Assembly (NCBI GenBank): GCA_019055375.1
Contig: JAHQIW010005075.1
Span: forward strand, 31,361 to 95,360
From: Parelaphostrongylus tenuis
Lineage: Eukaryota > Nematoda > Chromadorea > Rhabditida > Metastrongylidae
Reading direction: 5' to 3'
DNA: 64,000 nt
Both the position numbers and the translations under genes were made by a program. The number at the start of each line of letters is the position of its first letter. Positions within the stretch are counted from its first letter, which is position 1. Positions 57,976 to 64,000 of this stretch are shown piece by piece. The notes below the pieces were generated by a model. The model worked only from the letters and a program-made list of their open reading frames with translations. It did no database searches and had not been told where the DNA came from.

Positions 57976-58510
57976 TGCTGGTGTATAAACTAAAAATATG
58001 GTCACAGCGGAAATTGTTCCCAACCGCCTTAGTCGTAAGAATCCAATCTGGGTTGTTGTTTCAATGAGTCGATGTTCGAGACCAAAGTCGAATTAAAGTA
58101 ACGCCATCACCGCGTTGACTTTACTGCTATCGCAATTTCGAAGAACACTTCTCCCGTGTCATAGGCGGTGACTTATCGTCTCCGTCATTCCGCTGACGTC
58201 GTGTGTTATCATCTTGCCTGCATGATTGAATTCTCTATAGAGGATTCCCACAGGAGAAAGTGTTTAAATAGGTACAAGTTGTCTTAGTCCGTCGGCAATT
58301 AGGCAGTCAATAATGTCTGTAAGATTTTAGCAGCCTTTGTGGACTCGTCCTTTCCACTGCTGCCGAATCGGAAGCTCCTCCTGGGTCCAGAGGAACAAGG
58401 CGTGCTTTTTAATTGTGTAATCAACGTTTCATGCAATTGAACGCTCACGTATGGCTAGCTGAGTACTGAACGTGAGGATGGTTATTCGCGGGTAGCTTAT
58501 CAGTTTCTTC
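57976..58510. other. Gap: no gene recognised
   Basis: No frame longer than 60 codons with any recognisable domain, and no clear repeat. Confidence 0.45.
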
Positions 58511-58512
58511 CG

Positions 58513-58725
58513 GAGAGACGGAGAGGAGCTTACTTGTTGGTAACTTATCCTCTCAGAGAGACGCAGAGGAGCTTACTTGTTGGTGACCTATCCTTCCAGA
58601 GAGACGCAGAGGAGCTTACTTGTTGGTGACGTATCCTTCCAGAAAGACGCAGAGGAGCTTACTTGTTGGTGACTTATCCTTCCAGAGAGATGGAGAAGAG
58701 CTTACTTGTTGGTAACCCATCCTAA
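58513..58725 (+). repeat. 43-bp tandem repeat, about five units
   Basis: Units have GAGGAGCTTACTTGTTGGTG then ACTTATCCTTCCAGAGAGAC and recur every 43 bp with a few changes. The period is not a multiple of three, so it is unlikely to be coding; stops appear on the plus strand. Confidence 0.9.
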
Positions 58726-59064
58726 CCCCTTCCATGTACTTCACACTTATACGATTGCAGACTTTTTGCCGAATTGACTCGTATAATGCAATTGACATAA
58801 ACGAGAACACATGCATACATGCATGCATAAACACATCTACTTCGACACACACGGCATGGGTTAGATCGGCGCAGCGAGCGGGAAGAGGATATTCGTCTCT
58901 TAGATTTACTATGTCTCAGAGAAACACTGAGTAGCTTTTGGCTTAGGCTTAACCCCAATACGTATGTGCTGACGCGCCAGGTAACTACAATACTGTATTA
59001 TACGAGAGATACCTCTGCTAGGAATGGCTACAGATCAGTTTTTCTAACAAAGGAAAATAAAAGC

Positions 59065-59350
59065 TCTCGGCGTTCACCAATCTCTGAGGGATGCGACATG
59101 TATTCGCCTTTATCTAGCGTCGTTTGAGGTGATTGAATGCCTACCTGACCTGCGCAATGAATGACTCATGGTGCCCTCCTCCCCCATGTAACAAGTCAAA
59201 GCTAATATCCTACGACAAGTTTGGTGTCATTTCGGTCGGCTGTGGAGATAAAAATAATTGAGCCTTGGGTACGAGGTCGAACCATCGACCATTGATTCAT
59301 CAACGTTGTATGTGTCGCCTCACCTCTGTCTGTGGCCACAGAGGTCCTCC
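59065..59350 (-). repeat. SINE-1-like copy, left arm
   Basis: On the minus strand: box B GATGGTTCGACCTCG, body with TCATTCATTGCGCAGGTCAG, GCATTCAATCACCTCAAACG and tail GATTGGTGAACGCCGAGAGC. Confidence 0.6.
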
Positions 59351-59355
59351 CAAGA

Positions 59356-59428
59356 GCCTCGTTAGCTCAGTTGGTAGAGCGTTAGACTTTTAATCTAACG
59401 GTCAGAGGTTCGAGTCCCCTACGGGGCT
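59356..59428 (+). tRNA. tRNA-Lys (UUU)
   Basis: Delivers lysine at AAA/AAG codons in translation. Complete 73-nt cloverleaf: acceptor GCCTCGT/ACGGGGC (one T-G), D arm GCTC...GAGC, anticodon stem TTAGA/TCTAA with loop CTTTTAA (anticodon TTT, T33 present), variable GGTC, T arm with TTCGAGT. Box A (TAGCTCAGTTGG) and box B (GGTTCGAGTCC) are both consensus. No intron. A run of T expected for Pol III termination is weak (TTTTG, 59434). Confidence 0.93.
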
Positions 59429-59517
59429 GTACGTTTTGCGTGGATTTCGACACGTAAGGCACGAACAGTTCTTTGCAAACTGGACTCGATTTGCAAATGA
59501 GATTGCAAAACGCACAT

Positions 59518-59590
59518 CTTCGTAAGGAACTCGAACTCGTGACCATTAGAGTAAAGGTCTAGCACTCTACCCACTGAGCTAACGAGTACC
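59518..59590 (-). pseudogene. Degenerate tRNA copy
   Basis: On the minus strand, TACTCGTTAGCTCAGTGGGT then GTTCGAGTTCC keeps the A and B boxes of tRNA-Lys. The anticodon stem (CTAGA/TCTAA) is mismatched, the loop CCTTTAC is shifted, and the acceptor 3' side (ACGAAG) no longer pairs. Confidence 0.65.
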
Positions 59591-59691
59591 ATGTCATATA
59601 TCAATATCACCCTCAACTAAGGCTACCCATGGCACAATGCTATCACACAATAAATTGCCGTTGAATTACTAGTAAGACTTCAAAACGATCA

Positions 59692-59757
59692 GCCCCGTAG
59701 GGGACTCGAACCCCTGACCGTTAGATTAAAAGTCTAACGCTCTACCAACTGAGCTTA
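59692..59757 (-). pseudogene. tRNA-Lys (UUU) copy without its acceptor 5' strand
   Basis: From the D arm onward the sequence equals the intact tRNA-Lys, with anticodon TTT and a regular T arm. The first seven bases are replaced by an A/T-rich run (TTGTTTTTA), so the acceptor stem cannot form. It is flanked by sequence also found next to the copy at 60018. Confidence 0.8.
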
Positions 59758-60017
59758 AAAACAATTGCATTTCTCGTTTGTCAATCAACGATCCAATCGT
59801 CGCCATACAGAAGAGCAAAAAAATTGAAGAATTTTCTTGTCTTTCCTCTCAATCAGAAGCCATGAGCTTTTTTGTCAAAAGGGCTGTAGCGTGGTGAGTT
59901 CATTTGAAACGAGGCTCACGTAAGGCCACAATATCATGCCCAACTAATGCCACCCATAGCACAATGCTATCATACAATAAATTGTCCTTAATTTACTAGT
60001 GAGACTTCAAAACGGTC

Positions 60018-60090
60018 AGCCCCGTAGGGGACTCGAACCCCTGGCCGTTAGATTAAAAGTCTAACGCTCTACCAACTGAGCTAACGAGGC
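60018..60090 (-). tRNA. tRNA-Lys (UUU)
   Basis: Mirror of the plus-strand gene 600 bp away. The cloverleaf is complete with the same acceptor stem and CTTTTAA loop. It differs only in the variable/T region (GGCC and a G in the T stem: AGGGGTTCGAGTCCCCT), where the pairing is even better. Box A and B are consensus. It sits at the inner end of the right arm of the inverted repeat. Confidence 0.93.
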
Positions 60091-60094
60091 TCAT

Positions 60095-60393
60095 GGCAAC
60101 ATCTGTGTGTCACAGAGTTCAGAGGTGGTGCGACACATACAACAGTGATGAATCAATGGTCAGTGGTTCGACCCGCTACCCAGGGCTCAAGTTTTTTTTA
60201 TCTCTACAATCGACCGAATTGACGCCAGTGTTGTCGGAGTATATTAGCTTTGACTTCGTACATGTTGGAGGAGGGCACCGTGAATCATTTATTGCGCAGG
60301 CCAGGTCGGCATTCAATCACCTCAAACAACGCTAGATGAAGGCGAATACATGCCGCATACCTCAGAGATTGGTGAACGCCGAGAGCTTCTAAC
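60095..60393 (+). repeat. SINE-1-like copy, right arm
   Basis: Box B AGTGGTTCGACCCG, body CATGTTGGAGGAGGGCACCG, CATTCAATCACCTCAAACAA and tail AGATTGGTGAACGCCGAGAG, inverted relative to the left-arm copy. Confidence 0.6.
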
Positions 60394-61338
60394 CGTGTAA
60401 AAGTGAGACTTAGCTCACTTAGTCGGATTTTAACATTCTTCTTGGGCGAGTTAAGTAGCCTTATCTTTAGGTTGGATTCAAAGTTTATCTTAAGATGGAG
60501 AAGACGAATAACCGATCAACCTAACCTACAAAGAAAACTTTGTATGCTTCATGTTGATATGAGTTCATTAAATGTGCAAAAGCACAAGTTAGCCAATTTC
60601 GGATATCGTGCGTCAACACATGGCGCACGCATGCTTACCTCTCCGTGGCTATTGGCGCCACATGAGAGACTCCGATAAAACAAATAGTTTTTGACCATAC
60701 TGTATTTCTTCGATTTTTTGCTAATGGTCACTTTTGATTCACAACAATCATTGCGTGTGTCTGGGCTTTTCCACTTTGGATCAATGCTCATTTCCCCCTG
60801 CGATAGTAAATTGAAAGACATTGAGGCTCATGTATTAGTGAAAAGATATCATGGAATGCTGTATATTCGTTCCCTTAGGTGGACTTGTAACTAGGTCAAA
60901 AATCACCATATATGCATCTGCACGAACCGATCCGAATTCTGTTTGGTAAAGTGCCCTCAGTGGAGTTGGAACACATGAGAGACTGACTGCTTAGAGTCAT
61001 CTCTAATGAATAGCTTTTATCAATAAGAGTTCGACACGTTACTCATTGTGCCTCAGCTTTCGGCAAGCTATCCACGACTCTTGCCTCAGAGACATCAAAA
61101 GTGAAAGGTCTCATCCAAAAAGTGTAACATTTCAAGTTTCGCTAAAACCAGGCGGTGATGGAGCCACGTATGGATGGATTAGATAAATCTAGGCTATGCA
61201 CGACGGATTCGCTCTATCTTTAACGAGGCTTATGAATACCTTTTTTTAGCAAACGTACAACATTCCGTAACCTTCTTACATTGAATGGATCTAAATCAAT
61301 AGCATGAAGGCTTTTTGAAAAATTTTAGCACTACTAAG
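60394..61338. other. Gap: no gene recognised
   Basis: Frames of 90 codons on both strands overlap near 60403-60821 without a recognisable domain. Nothing else seen. Confidence 0.45.
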
Positions 61339-61682
61339 TGATAAGGATATGACATATTTTGAGCCATAGGTCTAGTGCTATATAGGCGCCTATTTCGTCC
61401 TATTGGGACTCATCAGTAGCACCCTCCCTCAGTTCCGTCGATCCCTTGAGGTGAAACAATCCTCCAAAGGAACCGACGCCGAGTAAAATTAAGCACCCAA
61501 AGTAGGATGATGTTATTACTTTGGGTGCTTAATTTTACTCGGCGCCGGTTCCTTTGGAGGATTGTTTCACCTCAAGGGAGCGACGGAACCGAGGGAGGGT
61601 GCTACTGATGAGTCCCAATAGGACGAAATAGGCGCCTATATAGCACTAGACCTATGGCTCAAAATATGTCATATCCTTATCA
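61339..61682. repeat. Near-perfect hairpin element, 344 bp
   Basis: Arms 61339-61504 and 61517-61682 (166 bp each) pair around a 12-base loop; position x pairs with 123021 minus x. Only a few mismatches are visible (for example CCGACGCCG against CGGCGCCGG). Ends read TGATAAGGATATGACA. No open frame. A foldback MITE is likely. Confidence 0.9.
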
Positions 61683-61954
61683 GATTAAATCATTTTGAGC
61701 GGGTCTGTAAAAAAAGCAGTCGATAGCAGAACTACTAAGTGAGTTATAATTATGAGGATGCTGAGACACGGGCAGAACCAAAAGTAGAGATGGTTTCGAA
61801 CATGTGATTAGTCTTACCGAAGCTGACACTTTACCCACTGCAACATCGAGACCCTTGCTCTGCCTTTTCCTCAGCATTGATTTCAATCTTACCGGTGTTA
61901 TCAAATAGCTATCACTCATCGACGTGCTTAAGTAACTTGCTCATCTCAGCATTC

Positions 61955-62215
61955 TTTAGCCTTTTCGTGACTGTAGACCCACGGCCTCTGCATCTGTGAG
62001 TGGCGACTCTGGACGGTGTGTTCCACCTCCTCTGCATATTTATCCCTCAGCGTGCCATTGTTAGACGCAGCAGCGTTCCGTTGTTTCACGCAACAGCCTG
62101 CCTTTGCTAGAAGCAACACTTTGGGGGTTAAAGATGCAGGGGTGGAGCAGAACGTTCAGAGTTGCGTGTTTAAGATGCAGTGGTCGTGGGTCCACAGTGT
62201 CGAAAGGACCAGCAC
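61955..62215. repeat. Hairpin MITE, family R5
   Basis: Left arm: CCTTTTCGTGACTGTAGACC, CACGGCCTCTGCATCTGTGA and GTGTTCCACCTCCTCTGCAT. Right arm, inverted: ATGCAGGGGTGGAGCAGAAC, AAGATGCAGTGGTCGTGGGT and CACAGTGTCGAAAGG. Arms of about 90 bp around about 70 bp. Confidence 0.7.
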
Positions 62216-63715
62216 ATGAGGATCGTGACACAAATTTTCTAGATAAAATTAAATCTAAAACTTGTTCAACTTTTCAATTCATAAAGAACTTAGATTATCG
62301 AAAAAGGTGCAGATGTGACAAAACGAACGATGTCCAGAGCACGCGACGATAAAACACATAAAAGGTGAATTCGTAAAAATTAAAATAAATCTAAATCTTT
62401 ATATGCAACTGAGCCTTCGTTTACTTTGATGAAGGATCTACTGAGCCTATGGAGAGGACACTGCATCAACTGCATTTAAAGCGAAAGTTGATGCCTTGTG
62501 AATGTGACCGACAATGACGACCTGAATTTGGAATCATCTTCATTGATGTCATAACAATGAATGAGACACACGAGGACTCACCTTATGAAGCTCGCCAAAC
62601 TGTTGCTCTTGTGTTCTGAAAGCATGACTGCTTCGAAATGTTGCCTTTAGAGGAGAACGCAAGTATACTTTTATGTTTTTATGCGAGAAAATTGAAATTT
62701 CCACACCTGGGTAGCCCCCACGCGTAGGTCTCATCTAGGAACAAGTTATTGCACACTCTTTTCCAGTTTAGAAACGTGATGCATTTCTTAACATATCAAA
62801 CAATTGAAGAGAAGTTGCTCATTTCTGTTCCTAACATATCTAGTGGGTAAGCAGTAAACAGTCGATTTAATGGATTAGTTTTGGTCTCACAACATTGTTT
62901 TGAAAAGGGAACACACGCTTATCAAATTTTTGTTAGAACTAGGAAACCTCTGCCAAAACTTAGGTTTTTTGAAAAATTGCTGAACGTATCATAATATCAT
63001 CGCAATATACTCGAAGGCCTGAGGATAATTTTGAGTTGACACTTTACATTTGTCGACTTTCGAATAAAACTACTCTTCATTCACGTAATAAACAGTTGAA
63101 CAGGTATAATTCATCTGCATTATCAATGGAAGGTGGACTTGACTCCAGACAATTCATAGATCATTGAGGTTGAAAATGACTATCATTTCTCATAAATAGA
63201 GATAATCAGTCGGCTTTCACGCGTTTAGACATATAAGTGTAAAAATGTAATCGTAGTGATTTCACGCGCTTACACATATGGGAGTAAACGTGTAATCGTA
63301 GTAATTCAAAACATAGGCCGAAGAATGGCATTGAAGTGATCTTGAGATTTGAAACACGATAATGGGCTTCACTGTGTAAATCACTTCCCGTCAATTGACC
63401 ACCTATGAGCAACTCGGTCAAGTCATTGTCGTTGCTGTCAAGGAAATCTTCGAGCCGAGTAAACCTTGTGATGGTCCACTGCGGTTAATCTGAGTTGGTG
63501 AACTGGAAACGCTTTGGTACAAATATTAAAACTATAGAAAGAGAATAAATATTGCTCTGTTTAGCGTAATCTGCTCGTTGCAACGACTGTAGCGATATAA
63601 CGTTATATCCGCTAAAAGAATGTCAATATTGGCCCCCAACTTGTCAACGAAACAAATTTTATGGGCTGACCTTTTGAGTGATGTGTAAACACGCAAGGGT
63701 CTTTTTCTGTAAGAC
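62216..63715. other. Gap: no gene recognised
   Basis: A short direct repeat (TTTCACGCGTTTAGACATAT, about 60 bp later TTTCACGCGCTTACACATAT) lies at 63214-63290. Otherwise A/T-rich without a supported feature. Confidence 0.45.
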
Positions 63716-63995
63716 GGCAACAAAATTTTTTGACTTCATTTGCTGGACTAAAATTTTTCATAAGAGTCTTAGTATTTATTTGAAAACTTATATCCTTGGC
63801 TAGAGTTACACATGACCGCTTTCTTGCAATATCTTTTCATAACGCTGTAAAATCAAAAATAAAATCATGTTGCACACAACCACGCGTTTTTTATATCTCG
63901 CTTATATTTTGCTGAAAAAAAAACTCCACTGTTAGTCTGCTAATACTCTTTTGTTAGTAGAAGTCTCGAAGAACTCAAAAAATGTATTTGCTTTT
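63716..63995 (+). repeat. Dispersed repeat family R3
   Basis: TTTTTCATAAGAGTCTTAGT, TTTTCATAACGCTGTAAAAT, CACACAACCACGCGTTTTTT and TATCTCGCTTATATTTTGCT, ending at AAGAACTCAAAAAATGT. The copy may run past the window end. Confidence 0.55.
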
Positions 63996-64000
63996 CTAAT

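Larger units (their letters stand above)
59065..60393. repeat. Inverted repeat with a tRNA-Lys gene in each arm
   Basis: Left arm 59065-59428 and right arm 60018-60393 match on opposite strands at roughly 85-90%. Each arm is a SINE-1-like block plus an intact tRNA-Lys at the inner end. The 590-bp centre holds two broken tRNA copies. Confidence 0.85.

Noticed and set aside
58513..58725. CRISPR-like array
   Set aside because: Units are directly adjacent with no variable spacers and the DNA is from an animal genome; it is a plain tandem repeat.

Overview
The window looks like nuclear DNA of a clade V, hookworm-like (strongylid) nematode. The evidence is short protein-coding exons with TTTTCAG-type splice acceptors, acceptor-like sites just upstream of start codons (candidate spliced-leader sites), animal orthologues with nematode-style divergence, an RTE-type LINE, mariner elements, tRNA-derived SINE-like repeats and many hairpin MITEs. 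There is no sign of bacterial operons, plasmids, phage or CRISPR. Most of the listed long open frames lie in repeats or are chance frames; the real genes are split into small exons, which I joined by splice sites, phase and family similarity. | Layout. 1-7400: repeat-rich, no gene recognised. 7400-15723 (minus): the N-terminal half of CPSF1 (the 160 kDa cleavage/polyadenylation factor subunit) in 15 recognisable exons, with SINEs and tRNA-like sequences in its introns; the first exon and the C-terminal half are not found. 15.9-24.9 kb: transposon graveyard (a mariner deletion derivative with about 100-bp inverted ends, SINEs, hairpin MITEs, a 260-bp purine tract, homopolymers). 25133-25693 (plus): a complete four-exon CutA gene. 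26680-27549 (minus): the 3' part of an RTE reverse transcriptase. 32651-35233 (plus): a spliced gene I cannot name. 37.1-37.6 kb: nested inverted repeats built around a tRNA-like sequence. 38256-38477 (minus): a clean but unidentified exon. | 41817-52632: a giant inverted repeat with two arms of about 4.74 kb, almost identical, around a 1.3 kb unique spacer. Each arm carries a copy of a small secreted cysteine-patterned protein gene, a hairpin MITE and a SINE. Its right edge ends seven bases before the last exon of an hnRNP-like Gly/Trp/Gln-rich protein (52640-52795). About 430 bp further on starts a complete six-exon Hikeshi gene (Hsp70 nuclear import factor, 53223-56352); the short gap suggests a nematode operon. 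| 56.4-64 kb: a decayed mariner, a 43-bp tandem array, two intact tRNA-Lys(UUU) genes in opposite orientation at the inner ends of an inverted repeat plus two broken tRNA copies, a near-perfect 344-bp hairpin element and more dispersed repeats. | The genes recognised act in separate housekeeping roles (mRNA 3'-end formation, metal-related CutA, RNA binding, stress import of Hsp70, lysine decoding). They do not form one pathway. The most unusual structure is the giant palindrome and its exact junction with the hnRNP-like gene.
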